Origin: Halomonas salinarum
GTDB lineage: Bacteria > Pseudomonadota > Gammaproteobacteria > Pseudomonadales > Halomonadaceae
Direction of reading: 5' to 3'
Assembly (NCBI RefSeq): GCF_012062845.1
Contig: NZ_WWNB01000021.1
Coordinates: 1 to 63,909, forward strand
Length of the DNA stretch: 63,909 nt
Shown in pieces: positions 40,404 to 49,235 of the stretch (its first letter is position 1; every line of letters begins with the position of its first letter). Both the position numbers and the translations under genes were made by a program. The notes under the pieces are model-generated. The model was not told where the DNA came from, made no database searches, and was given only the letters and a program-made list of their open reading frames with translations.

Positions 40404-41281
40404 GCGAAGATCGATCGAGTAGTCAGGGCAACAAGTCCTGGTTCGAAAAACTGTTCAGCGCCTTCAGTTCTGACTCCGAAGAGCCCAGTTCGCGTGACGA
40501 GCTGAGGGAATTCCTGCGCGAGGCTGGTCCACGGATGCGCCTTGATCAGGATGCACTGACCATCATCGAGGGCGCCCTTCAGATCAGCGACAAGCAGGTT
40601 CGGGAAGTCCTCATCCCACGCTCGCAGGTCACGGCGATTACCGCCGATCAGCCGCCGGAGGATTATCTGTCGGTCATTCTCGAGACCGGACACTCGCGCT
40701 ACCCGGTCATCGGCGAAAACCTGGATGAGGTCAAAGGGATCTTGCTGGCAAAGGATTTGCTGCCGCTGATCAGCAAGAGCCAGGAAAATCGTGACAGCTT
40801 CGATCTCACCAGCATTCTGCGTCCGGCCATGTTCGTGCCCGAGTCCAAGCGCCTGAACAGCCTGCTCAAGGAATTCCGCGAGACGCACAATCACATGGCG
40901 GTGGTGGTCGACGAATATGGCGGTACGGCCGGCATCGTGACCATCGAAGACATCCTTGAACAGATCGTCGGCGATATAGAAGACGAACACGATACCGACG
41001 AGGAAGAGGATATCCGCGAGCTGGGGGATAGCAGCTATGCGATTCGCGCCCTGACACCGATCGAAGACTTCAACGAGCGCTTCGATACCGACTTCTCCGA
41101 CGAAGAATTCGACACCCTCGGCGGCTTGGTGATGCAGAGCTTCGGCCACCTTCCCCGCCGTGGTGAATTTGCCGAACTCGGCGGCTGGCGTTTCACGGTA
41201 CTCAACGCCGATAACCGGCGTATTCGCCTATTACAGGCCGAACAGGCTGACACCCCGCATCCCGAGGAGAGCCGCGCCTGA
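40400..41281 (+). CDS. corC: CorC/HlyC-family CBS-domain protein
   Basis: 293 residues: N-terminal linker, two CBS domains (about 75-200; [24 protein letters not shown] and [27 protein letters not shown]) and a C-terminal CorC_HlyC domain ([19 protein letters not shown]). Family members modulate Mg2+/Co2+ efflux; the function is by homology and context. The start overlaps the ybeY stop; lnt follows after 54 bases. Confidence 0.93.
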   Translation: MSEDRSSSQGNKSWFEKLFSAFSSDSEEPSSRDELREFLREAGPRMRLDQDALTIIEGALQISDKQVREVLIPRSQVTAITADQPPEDYLSVILETGHSRYPVIGENLDEVKGILLAKDLLPLISKSQENRDSFDLTSILRPAMFVPESKRLNSLLKEFRETHNHMAVVVDEYGGTAGIVTIEDILEQIVGDIEDEHDTDEEEDIRELGDSSYAIRALTPIEDFNERFDTDFSDEEFDTLGGLVMQSFGHLPRRGEFAELGGWRFTVLNADNRRIRLLQAEQADTPHPEESRA

Positions 41282-41335
41282 TGGCGATCGACTAGACGAT
41301 CCTCAGGTGCGACGCATGGACGCCACAAGAGACCG

Positions 41336-42811
41336 ATGATGAAAGAACGACGCCTGAGCCTGGTGATCGGCTGCCTGGTCGCGCTGATTGCTGGCGGACT
41401 CACGACCCTGTCCGCCGCCCCTTTCACCCTATGGTGGCTAGGCCCGGTCGCCATCGGCCTGATGTATCTCGGCATACAGACCCTGAGCCCTCGCCAGGCG
41501 GCTCTCAAGGGCTGGTGCTATGGCCTTGGCCTCTTTGGTAGTGGCGCCTCATGGGTGTATGTCTCGATCCATGATTACGGCTACACCAGCATGCCGCTGG
41601 CACTGGTGCTTACCGCACTCTTCGTGGCGTCCATGGCGCTCTTCCCTGCCGTCACCCTATGGCTGTACCGGCGCCTGACCGGCCAAAGGCTTGCCGCCCT
41701 CAGTTTTGCCGGCGCCTGGGTGCTTGGCGAGGTACTGCGCACCTATCTGTTTACCGGCTTTCCCTGGCTGCTGATCGGCACCTCACAGGTCGATTCCCCA
41801 CTGGCTGCCTGGGCACCGGTGGGCGGCGTCTATCTGCTGTCGCTGATCACGGCCCTGACCGGCACCCTCGGCGTCGAGGCCCTGCGTAAGCGTTGGCTGC
41901 CGGCGGCCATCATCGCCGGTATGTGGCTGGTACCTCAGGCGCTTCCAGACCAGTGGACTCGCCCCGACGAGACCCAGACCCAGGTGGCACTGCTGCAGGG
42001 CAACCTGCCCCAACTAAGCAAGTGGAGCCCTCAGGGACAGCGAGACGCCTGGAACACCTACAGCACCCTGACAGGCAACCTCGAGGACGATGCCGACCTG
42101 ATCGTCTGGCCCGAGGCCGCCCTGCCGATGTTCGAGGACCAGGCCCGGCCGCTACTCGAGCGCATTCAGACCAATCTCGCCCCTGATACCGCCTTGCTCA
42201 CTGGCATCCTGCAGCGTGATGAGGATGGCTATTTCAACAGCATCATCGGCCTTGGCAATGCCAGCGGCCAATACCGCAAGGCTCATCTGGTGCCCTTTGG
42301 CGAGTATCTGCCCCTCGAGAGTCTGTTGAGCGGCCTGATTGCCTTCTTCGACCTGCCTGCCCCGGCGATGACGCCGGCTCAAGGAACGCAGGCGCCAATC
42401 AAGGCCGCTGGCCTCACCATCGGCAGTGCTATCTGCTATGAAATCGTCTATGCCGATCTGGTGGCCGAACGCGCTCGGGACGCCGGAATATTGCTGACGG
42501 TGTCCAACGACACCTGGTTCGGGGATTCCCTGGGTCCCAAGCAGCATCTGCAAATGGCAAGGCTCAGGGCTCTGGAGAACGGCCGCTATGTGATGCGTGC
42601 CACCAGCAATGGCATCACCGCTATCATCGACGACCAGGGGCGCATCACCGCACAAGCCCCCCAGTTCACCGCCACCGCCCTGACCGGCCAGGTGCATGCC
42701 ATGCAAGGCAGCACGCTCTTCACGCAAACGGGGAGCTGGCCTGCATGGCTCGCCGCCACCCTCCTGGTGCTGCCGGGACTTCGCTTATCAGGACGCCGAC
42801 TCACGAGCTAA
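41336..42811 (+). CDS. lnt: Apolipoprotein N-acyltransferase
   Basis: Inner-membrane enzyme that adds the third acyl chain to lipoproteins before sorting to the outer membrane. 491 residues: about six membrane segments up to residue ~200 and a nitrilase-like periplasmic domain with the catalytic triad in context, Glu in VWPEAALP, Lys in RKAHLVPFGEYLP and Cys in IGSAICYEIVYAD. A final membrane helix follows. Two adjacent ATG codons (41336, 41339) are possible starts. The corC-lnt linkage is conserved in gammaproteobacteria. Confidence 0.96.
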   Translation: MMKERRLSLVIGCLVALIAGGLTTLSAAPFTLWWLGPVAIGLMYLGIQTLSPRQAALKGWCYGLGLFGSGASWVYVSIHDYGYTSMPLALVLTALFVASMALFPAVTLWLYRRLTGQRLAALSFAGAWVLGEVLRTYLFTGFPWLLIGTSQVDSPLAAWAPVGGVYLLSLITALTGTLGVEALRKRWLPAAIIAGMWLVPQALPDQWTRPDETQTQVALLQGNLPQLSKWSPQGQRDAWNTYSTLTGNLEDDADLIVWPEAALPMFEDQARPLLERIQTNLAPDTALLTGILQRDEDGYFNSIIGLGNASGQYRKAHLVPFGEYLPLESLLSGLIAFFDLPAPAMTPAQGTQAPIKAAGLTIGSAICYEIVYADLVAERARDAGILLTVSNDTWFGDSLGPKQHLQMARLRALENGRYVMRATSNGITAIIDDQGRITAQAPQFTATALTGQVHAMQGSTLFTQTGSWPAWLAATLLVLPGLRLSGRRLTS

Positions 42812-42918
42812 TGCGCCAGTGATGATGTTATCCCGGATCAAGGCAGTTACCGCTGACGCGCTGACACCGATCCATCCTGATCAACCATCGGCTTCTGCTA
42901 CAACCTAGGGCTAGAAAA

Positions 42919-42949
42919 CAATGAGGCCCGCCATTGGCGGGCCTCATTG
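42919..42949. terminator. Bidirectional terminator between lnt and phaC
   Basis: Perfect 14-base arms CAATGAGGCCCGCC and GGCGGGCCTCATTG with loop ATT, between convergent genes. Confidence 0.75.
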
Positions 42950-42970
42950 CATCAGGGATTGGCGAAAGAC

Positions 42971-44812
42971 TCAGGATGCTTCCTTCGACGCCACCTGCCC
43001 GAGCACCTCCGGGATAGTCTGGCGCACATAGCGCCCTGGAGCAGGCTCCAGGATCGCAAGATCACCCTCGCCGGGCTGACGCGCCGGGACCATCTTGTCG
43101 GCATCCGCATAGCCGTTGTCGGTCATCCAGGCCTGCCAGTGCGGCCACCAGGAACCTTCATTGAAGGTCGCGCCTTCAAGCCAAGCCTCCGGCTCGGCGG
43201 GCAACTCGTCATTGGTCCAGAAACCGTACTTGTTCTTGTGCGGCGGATTGACGATCCCGGCGATGTGGCCGGAACCACCGAGCACAAAGGTCACCGGTCC
43301 CTTGGGCAGTTGAGTACCGCCATAGGTGCTGTTCCACTTGGCGATATGGTCTTCGCGGGTGGAAACGAAATAGCTTGGCGTGGAAATCTTGCGCAGGTCG
43401 ATCTTGACGCCGTCCAGCTCAATGCCACCGGGCTCGATCAGACGGTTCTCCAGGTACATGTTGCGCAGGTACCATCCATGGGTAGCGGCCGTCAGGTTGG
43501 TGCCATCGGTGTTCCAGTACAGCAGATCGAAAGGCGCCGGCTGTTCGCCTTTCAGGTAATTGTTGATATAGAACGACCAGAACAAGTCTTTTTCACGTAA
43601 CAGGTTGAACGAGAAGGCGATCACCCGACCATCGAGATAGCCGTCTTCCTCCATCTGACGCTCGAGCCCCTTAAGCACCGGCTCGTTGAGGAAGACACCA
43701 ATCTCACCGGGGTCGCTGAAATCTTGCAAGGTGGCCATATAGGTCACCGAACGAACCTTGCGACCGCGGCGAGTGCTGGTCAAATAGGCCACCGTCGAGG
43801 CAGCCAAGGTGCCCCCGACGCAGTAGCTCAGAAGATTCACCGATTTCTCGCCGCATGCCTGCTCGATGGCACTCATGGCATCGATCGGGCCAAGCTGCAT
43901 GTAATCGGCCCAGGTCAGATCACGCTGCTCAGGACCCGGGTTGCGCCAGGAAATCAGGAAGACGGTGTGGCCCTGATCGACCAGCCACCTCACCAGTGAA
44001 TTGTCCTGGCGCAGGTCAAGAATGTAGTACTTGTTGATCCAGGGCGGCACGATCAGAAGCGGCGTCTTGAACGTCTTCTCGGTGGTCGGCGCGTATTGGA
44101 TCAGCTGCATGAGCTCATTTTCGTAAACCACCGAGCCCGGCGTTACCGCCACGTTCTCGCCGACCGTGAAGGCGCTGCGATCGGTCATCTTGACGTTGAT
44201 GCCCTCCGCCGAGTTGGACAGATCCTCGCGAAGTTGGGCAAGCCCTTCGATGAGGTTCTGTCCCTTGGTCTCCATGGTCAGGCGCATCACCTCCGGATTG
44301 GTAGAGGCGAAGTTCGAGGGTGAAATGGCGCTCACATACTGACGCGCATAGAACTCGAGATTGCGCTTCTGAGCGGGAGGCAAGTTATCGAGATTGCCGA
44401 CCATTTCCTCGACAAGCCGCGAGAACAAGAGATATTGCTCCAAAAGAGCGCGATAGAAAGGTTCCTTGCGCCAAGCCTCGTCCTTGAAACGGCGGTCGTC
44501 ACGGGCAGGCTCGATCAAAAGCTCTGTCTCTTCACCACTCAAGTCTCGCAGGCTCTGCTGGAAGAGCTGCATCTGATCCTGGGCAAGCCGAAGCTGAGCA
44601 TTCATGAGTGTCTCAGGATCGCTGACCAACGCTTCAGCACCGGCACGGAAACTCTCGCGCATATCTTCATAGATCGTCTTGCCGGCTTCCCCGGGCAACA
44701 TCCGCGCCAGCATATCCTGCATCAGCACCTGATATTCCTGACCCATCACTTCCAGCTGCTTGTTCCATTCCTGAAGCTCGGACGCCGATGGCGCATGAAA
44801 ACCTGACTGCAT
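42971..44812 (-). CDS. phaC: Class I polyhydroxyalkanoate synthase PhaC
   Basis: Polymerises (R)-3-hydroxyacyl-CoA into storage granules. 613 residues with the N-terminal PhaC domain (about 90-250) and an alpha/beta hydrolase core. The nucleophile is Cys331 in the box SYCVGG, where most synthases have GYCxGG; the Ser variant is, to my recollection, reported in halomonads. His of the triad is in GGSGHIAGIVNPP and the Asp probably in STREDHIAKW. CAGGAG precedes ATG 44812. No phaA or phaB is adjacent; a phasin gene lies upstream in the same orientation. Confidence 0.95.
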   Translation of the reverse strand: MQSGFHAPSASELQEWNKQLEVMGQEYQVLMQDMLARMLPGEAGKTIYEDMRESFRAGAEALVSDPETLMNAQLRLAQDQMQLFQQSLRDLSGEETELLIEPARDDRRFKDEAWRKEPFYRALLEQYLLFSRLVEEMVGNLDNLPPAQKRNLEFYARQYVSAISPSNFASTNPEVMRLTMETKGQNLIEGLAQLREDLSNSAEGINVKMTDRSAFTVGENVAVTPGSVVYENELMQLIQYAPTTEKTFKTPLLIVPPWINKYYILDLRQDNSLVRWLVDQGHTVFLISWRNPGPEQRDLTWADYMQLGPIDAMSAIEQACGEKSVNLLSYCVGGTLAASTVAYLTSTRRGRKVRSVTYMATLQDFSDPGEIGVFLNEPVLKGLERQMEEDGYLDGRVIAFSFNLLREKDLFWSFYINNYLKGEQPAPFDLLYWNTDGTNLTAATHGWYLRNMYLENRLIEPGGIELDGVKIDLRKISTPSYFVSTREDHIAKWNSTYGGTQLPKGPVTFVLGGSGHIAGIVNPPHKNKYGFWTNDELPAEPEAWLEGATFNEGSWWPHWQAWMTDNGYADADKMVPARQPGEGDLAILEPAPGRYVRQTIPEVLGQVASKEAS

Positions 44813-44986
44813 TGCCCACTCCTGTGATCGAAGCCCTGCGTAATCTAGAAACTACTGATCCAATCCTGCTGCCACCGCACTGATGACACTATCCCTTGTC
44901 CCACTTTCTGGTGGTCAAAGGATCTGTTGATCTTCGGCCTGACAAACCAGGCCTGACAATACAAGCCTTGCCATCCTGATACCGTA

Positions 44987-44998
44987 TTGTCATGACAA
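44987..44998. promoter_or_regulatory. Palindrome upstream of phaC, possible operator
   Basis: TTGTCATGACAA is a perfect 12-base palindrome in the phaC leader region. A regulator of the pha genes could bind here. No second copy was found next to the phasin gene, so the assignment is weak. Confidence 0.35.
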
Positions 44999-45152
44999 GC
45001 GTAATGCTCGGATACCCGGGGAAACGCACATGGCAATGATGGCTAAGGTCGCTGCGTTCCGATCATGCTCGATCAAAGGGGTCTCACGACGCCCTTCCCC
45101 TCTTAGCCTGTATACCACACTCGCCATATCTGTCACGGCCTATATAGACGCG

Positions 45153-45190
45153 CCCATGGCCGAAAGATGCGCTCATCTTTCGGCCATGGG
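45153..45190. terminator. 17-base perfect hairpin after the phasin gene
   Basis: Arms CCCATGGCCGAAAGATG and CATCTTTCGGCCATGGG with loop CGCT. It lies 33 bases past the phasin stop. Stem length and stability suggest a terminator or an RNA-stabilising 3' structure, but no T-tract follows on either strand. Confidence 0.6.
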
Positions 45191-45222
45191 TGACATGTCC
45201 TACCAGGCGATGCAATCCGGCA

Positions 45223-45846
45223 TCAGGAACTCTTGTTACCACCCGTACTGCCGGCACCACCAGATTTGCTGGATGCTGAGCTTTTAGCGCTTGAGGTACT
45301 ACGACGGCTCGTTGCGCTAGAAGACGGCTTAGCCGTCGCCTGCTGGCTGGATTGCGCCGCTTGCTGCGTGGCTTCTGCCGCTTGCTTGGTCGCCTGCGTG
45401 GCCTGCTGGCTGGCCTGCTCGGCGAATTGCTGCGTAGACGCTAACGCCTGCTCAGTGGCGGTCGTCATCTGCTCGGTGGCGGACTGTGTCGCCGAGGACG
45501 CCTGCTTGGTCGCAGTATCCGAAACTTCCGTGAGCACCTTTTCCATTTCGCGTTTGAACTCAAGGCTGAGCTCGGTCATCGCCTCGGCGTCCTTGAGTAG
45601 CTGGGTAGAGAGCTCGTTCATCATTTCCGTCTGACGCGTGCCGAAGTCTCGCATCGCCTCGGGGTCCTTGGCCTCGCTGGCATCACGAAGCCGCTCGGTG
45701 CCCAACTGGCTGTAACGCTTCATGGACTCAAGCTGGAACTGTGTCAGCTTTTCCATGTTGTCGAGCATCAAGCCATTTAGCTTGCGCATCGGCGCGAAGA
45801 AACTTTCAGCCTGTTCCGTAAACTCGGTAAACGTCTTGTCCTTCAT
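45223..45846 (-). CDS. phaP: Phasin family protein
   Basis: 207-residue amphipathic granule-coating protein. The first ~125 residues are helical with the phasin pattern (FFAPMRKLNGLMLDNMEKLTQFQLES, FGTRQTEMMNELSTQL). The C-terminal ~80 residues are an Ala/Gln/Thr/Ser-rich repeat (repeats of TKQAAEATQQA type) and a Ser/Lys tail, as in other PHA-binding proteins. ATG 45846 has GGAGG 8 bases upstream. It probably controls granule size; its PHA role is supported by phaC downstream. Confidence 0.88.
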   Translation of the reverse strand: MKDKTFTEFTEQAESFFAPMRKLNGLMLDNMEKLTQFQLESMKRYSQLGTERLRDASEAKDPEAMRDFGTRQTEMMNELSTQLLKDAEAMTELSLEFKREMEKVLTEVSDTATKQASSATQSATEQMTTATEQALASTQQFAEQASQQATQATKQAAEATQQAAQSSQQATAKPSSSATSRRSTSSAKSSASSKSGGAGSTGGNKSS

Positions 45847-45943
45847 GGCGCTAACCTCCATGGGTCATCGATGTGGGCGCGAGCCCTGATTGCTGCACTG
45901 CACAAAGCGTAGTACCGGACTCATGATCATGCAACAGTCAGCG

Positions 45944-46342
45944 TTACTTCCGGTGAGACCGAGAACTGGCACTGGCTGGTTCATCGGCTGACTTGCTCTT
46001 GTCAGCCGTCGAGCTCTCTTCCTCTTCCTTGGGCTGGCTGGAAGCGGCCTGGGCCTTTCGAAGCATATCAAGCATCATCTGCTGATAATTGCCGAAACTG
46101 CTCATTCCCTGGTTGAGGTTGTCCTGGAAGTTGCCCTTGAGGGAGTCCTGGAAAGCCGGCGGCATGAAGGGACTCTTGAGGAAGGGCTGCAGAAGACTCA
46201 TGGGGTCATAGCCTTCCGCTCCGGCATCCATTTGCTGCTGGATACGTGACATCAGCTCATTGTGAAATGCCTCGACATCAGGCAAGCCAAGCGACTGACG
46301 AAATTCAGCGGGTGTGAGGTCAAACTCGAGGTTAATCTTCAT
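45944..46342 (-). CDS. DUF6489-like small protein beside the phasin gene
   Basis: 132 residues. The N-terminus MKINLEFDLTPAEFRQSLGLPDVEAFHNEL is the conserved part as I recall it for DUF6489; the middle is Met/Gln/Pro-rich and the last ~35 residues are an acidic-basic low-complexity tail (KEEEESSTADKSKSADEPASA). No reaction is known. The phasin gene starts 97 bases downstream in the same direction, suggesting a role in granule biology. Starts at 46342, 46348 or 46354 are all possible; none has a ribosome site. Confidence 0.7.
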   Translation of the reverse strand: MKINLEFDLTPAEFRQSLGLPDVEAFHNELMSRIQQQMDAGAEGYDPMSLLQPFLKSPFMPPAFQDSLKGNFQDNLNQGMSSFGNYQQMMLDMLRKAQAASSQPKEEEESSTADKSKSADEPASASSRSHRK

Positions 46343-46385
46343 GGGCATCGCCAAACTGATGGATTGGGTTTCAGTCTAGCAGCCA

Positions 46386-46406
46386 GGGGGCCGCCATGCG
46401 GCCCCC
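46386..46406. terminator. Hairpin between aroC and the DUF6489-like gene
   Basis: Perfect arms GGGGGCCGC and GCGGCCCCC around CAT, eight bases past the aroC stop. No T-tract follows, so it may only attenuate readthrough. Confidence 0.45.
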
Positions 46407-46413
46407 CGTGAAC

Positions 46414-47499
46414 TCAACGCAGGCGTGGTGTATCAACACTGACGTCGAGATTTTGCGCCCGGTTACGCAGCAGATGGTCAATCAGGGTAAGCGCCATCAT
46501 GGCCTCGGCGATCGGCGTGGCGCGGATGCCCACACAGGGGTCGTGCCGCCCCTTGGTGACCACCTCTACCGGCTCGCCGTGCACATCGATGGAACGGCCC
46601 GGCAGGGTAATGCTGGAGGTCGGTTTGAGCGCCAGATGAGCGATCAGCGGCTGGCCCGAGGAAATCCCGCCAATCACCCCGCCCGCGTGATTGGACAGAA
46701 AACCCTCTGGCGTCATCTCGTCACGATGCTCGCTGCCCCGCTGGGCAACAGCGGCAAAGCCGTCACCGATCTCCACCCCCTTGACCGCATTGATGCTCAT
46801 CAGGCCATGGGCAAGCTCGGCATCCAGGCGGTCGAAGACCGGCTCGCCCAAACCCACCGGGACGCCATCGGCCACCACGGTAATCTTGGCGCCCACCGAA
46901 TCCTGATCACGACGCAACTGATCCATATAGTCCTCGAGTTCCGGCACACGATCAGGGTCTGGACAGAAGAAGGCGTTTTCCTCGACCGAAGTCCAGCTCT
47001 TGAACTCCATGGCCATCGGACCGAGCTGGCTCATGTAACCGCGCACGCGAATGCCCTGAGCCGCCAGGTAGGCCTTGGCGATGGCGCCGGCCGCCACGCG
47101 CATGGCGGTCTCCCGGGCACTGGAACGCCCGCCGCCCCGATAGTCCCGCTGACCGTACTTGTGATGGTAGGTGTAGTCCGCATGGGCCGGGCGGAACTGA
47201 TCCTTGATCTTCGAGTAGTCATTGGAGCGCTGATCGGTATTCTCGATCATCAAGCCGATCGAGGTGCCGGTGGTGACGCCTTCGAAGACACCGGAAAGAA
47301 TGCGTACCTGATCGGCCTCGCGACGCTGGGTGGTGTGGCGCGAGGTACCGGGACGACGGCGATCGAGGTCGCGCTGCAGGTCGGCCTCGCTGAGCGGAAT
47401 CCCCGGCGGGCAGCCATCGACGATGGCGCCCAGTGCCGGGCCGTGGCTCTCGCCGAAAGTGGTAACAGTAAACAGCTTACCGAAGGTATTACCGGACAT
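46414..47499 (-). CDS. aroC: Chorismate synthase
   Basis: Forms chorismate from 5-enolpyruvylshikimate 3-phosphate with reduced FMN, last step of the shikimate pathway. 361 residues with all three family signatures: [36 protein letters not shown] and [12 protein letters not shown] at the C-terminus, plus [15 protein letters not shown] precedes ATG 47499. Follows prmB by 31 bases, a standard pairing in this group. Confidence 0.97.
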   Translation of the reverse strand: MSGNTFGKLFTVTTFGESHGPALGAIVDGCPPGIPLSEADLQRDLDRRRPGTSRHTTQRREADQVRILSGVFEGVTTGTSIGLMIENTDQRSNDYSKIKDQFRPAHADYTYHHKYGQRDYRGGGRSSARETAMRVAAGAIAKAYLAAQGIRVRGYMSQLGPMAMEFKSWTSVEENAFFCPDPDRVPELEDYMDQLRRDQDSVGAKITVVADGVPVGLGEPVFDRLDAELAHGLMSINAVKGVEIGDGFAAVAQRGSEHRDEMTPEGFLSNHAGGVIGGISSGQPLIAHLALKPTSSITLPGRSIDVHGEPVEVVTKGRHDPCVGIRATPIAEAMMALTLIDHLLRNRAQNLDVSVDTPRLR

Positions 47500-47530
47500 T
47501 GACGTTCCTCAAGGCTCAGGTATCAGCGGT

Positions 47531-48484
47531 TCAGGCGAAGGATGCGGCGTAGGCATCGAGTTCATCGGCGGTCAGCACGAAGACGCCCTGCCCGCCACGT
47601 TCGAACTCGAGCCACATGAAGGGAACCTCGGGGAAGGCCGCTTCCAGGTGATGATCGGAGTTGCCGACTTCAACGATCAGTACGCCGTCATCGGTCAGCA
47701 GGCTCCGCGCCTCACGCAGTATGCGCCGCACGATATCCAGGCCGTCATCTCCCGCCCCCAGCGCCAGAGCCGGCTCGTGACCGAATTCCGCTGGCATGGT
47801 GGCGAGGTCGCGGACATCCACGTAAGGGGGGTTGGAGACAATCAGGTCATAGCGCTGACCGCCAAGGCCATCGAAGACATCAGAGGCCACGGCCCGCACC
47901 CGCGCCCCGACGTCATGACGCGTGATGTTGCTCTTGGCAACCTCCAGGGCATCGGTGCTGATATCGGCCAGGTCGACCTCGGCGGTAGGCAAATGCAGCG
48001 CGGTGGCGATGCCGATGCAGCCAGAACCACAGCACAGATCCAGCACACGAGCCGGCGGCTCGGCGGGGAACCAGGCGGCGAACCCATCCTCGATCAACTC
48101 GGCAATCGGTGAGCGGGGAATCAGTACACGCTCATCGACGTTAAACGCGACTCCTGCGAAAAAGGCCTCTCCGAGCAAGTAAGGCAAGGGCCGACGCGTT
48201 TCGATGCGCGCGCGAACCAGCCCGACGATCCGTGTCCGTTCCATGGGCAGGAGTCGCGCCTCTAGCACGGAAGGATCAATATCCCAGGGCAGATGCAAGG
48301 CCCCCAGCGTCAACGCAACCGCTTCGTCCCAGGGAGAGGCAGTGCCGTGACCGAAAAACAGGCCATGCGCGTAAAATTCACTGGTCGTCCAACGCAGGCA
48401 ATCGCGCAGCGTATGTAGGTGCTCGGCGATCTCGCGATCATCGAGAACGAGGGTCGAATCGGCATCGGGTCGGGAAGCGGCCAC
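47531..48484 (-). CDS. prmB: Ribosomal protein uL3 N5-glutamine methyltransferase PrmB
   Basis: SAM-dependent enzyme that methylates a glutamine of ribosomal protein L3. 317 residues with the SAM site [13 protein letters not shown], the catalytic NPPY motif ([14 protein letters not shown]) and [18 protein letters not shown]. PrmB rather than PrmC is favoured by the neighbouring aroC and by the N-terminal domain length. The start at 48484 is a GTG with AGGA upstream. Confidence 0.92.
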   Translation of the reverse strand: MAASRPDADSTLVLDDREIAEHLHTLRDCLRWTTSEFYAHGLFFGHGTASPWDEAVALTLGALHLPWDIDPSVLEARLLPMERTRIVGLVRARIETRRPLPYLLGEAFFAGVAFNVDERVLIPRSPIAELIEDGFAAWFPAEPPARVLDLCCGSGCIGIATALHLPTAEVDLADISTDALEVAKSNITRHDVGARVRAVASDVFDGLGGQRYDLIVSNPPYVDVRDLATMPAEFGHEPALALGAGDDGLDIVRRILREARSLLTDDGVLIVEVGNSDHHLEAAFPEVPFMWLEFERGGQGVFVLTADELDAYAASFA

Positions 48485-48548
48485 GCGTCATCCTGTGATT
48501 TATCGAATTGAGTGTCAGACTTCAGATTGTACCCGGCCCATCGCACGG

Positions 48549-48576
48549 TTCACAGTCACGGCCAAGCCGCTATACT
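48549..48576 (+). promoter_or_regulatory. Promoter of smrB
   Basis: TTCACA (48549-48554) and TATACT (48571-48576) with a 16-base spacer, about 43 bases upstream of the smrB start. Divergent from prmB. Confidence 0.5.
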
Positions 48577-48618
48577 GGCCCGTCATTTACCCATGCAACG
48601 TAATCCACGGGGAGCAAC

Positions 48619-49203
48619 ATGAGCCAGCGCCGCGGACACCCGGACGAGGACGAGGTTTCGCTGTTTCGCCAGGCCCTGGCCGAGGCAGGGGTCAAGCCCA
48701 TGCGCTCTAATCGGGCCGACCCGGGCAAACCCAAGGAGCGGCGCCAGGAGGCGCTGGCCGAACGCCGTGCCGCCGCCCTCGAAAACGATAGCTATCAGTT
48801 GAGCAGCCGCACCAGCGATGGACGGGTCGAGCCGGTACGCCCCTCCGAGTGGCTCGAGTTTACCGTCCCCGACCTGCCCCAACGCACCCGCAGCCAATTG
48901 AAGCGCGGCAGCATCGCCTGGGAGGCCGGCCTCGACCTGCACGGGTATACCATCGATGAAGCGCGTTCAGAGCTTGAGAGCTTCATTCGCGAGGCCCGCG
49001 AACGACGCGCCCGCTGCGTACTGGTAGTTCACGGCAAGTCACGCAGCGCCACGGGGCCGGATGCCTACCCGGTCATCAAAAGTCATGTCAACGCCTGGCT
49101 TCGCGAGTGGCCAAGCGTGCTGGCGTTCTGCTCGGCTCGCGAAATGGATGGCGGCAGCGGTGCGGTCTATATATTACTGCGGCGCCGAGGCGAGAACCTC
49201 TAG
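48619..49203 (+). CDS. smrB: Ribosome rescue endonuclease SmrB
   Basis: Smr-domain protein that in E. coli cleaves mRNA at collided ribosomes. 194 residues: a charged N-terminal part (helical, ribosome-binding in the family), then the Smr domain with LDLHGYTIDEARSELESF, VLVVHGKSRS and GGSGAVYILLRR. GGGGAG precedes ATG 48619. Divergence from prmB-aroC is the usual gammaproteobacterial arrangement. Confidence 0.92.
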   Translation: MSQRRGHPDEDEVSLFRQALAEAGVKPMRSNRADPGKPKERRQEALAERRAAALENDSYQLSSRTSDGRVEPVRPSEWLEFTVPDLPQRTRSQLKRGSIAWEAGLDLHGYTIDEARSELESFIREARERRARCVLVVHGKSRSATGPDAYPVIKSHVNAWLREWPSVLAFCSAREMDGGSGAVYILLRRRGENL

Positions 49204-49235
49204 TCAAGAGCCACTGGTCAGACGCAAGCAAGGAT

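Larger units (their letters stand above)
44813..45222. other. Intergenic region between phasin gene and phaC
   Basis: 410 bases. It holds a perfect palindrome TTGTCATGACAA (44987-44998) about 175 bases upstream of phaC and a 17-base perfect hairpin (45153-45190) after the phasin gene. A plus-strand ORF at 45030-45287 runs antisense into the phasin gene and does not look coding. The phaC promoter must be here but is not clear. Confidence 0.5.

Noticed and set aside
45030..45287. An 85-codon plus-strand frame between phaC and the phasin gene
   Set aside because: It spans the hairpin at 45153-45190 and runs into the phasin gene antisense; no ribosome site.
46396..47502. A 368-codon plus-strand frame
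   Set aside because: Exact antisense shadow of aroC.
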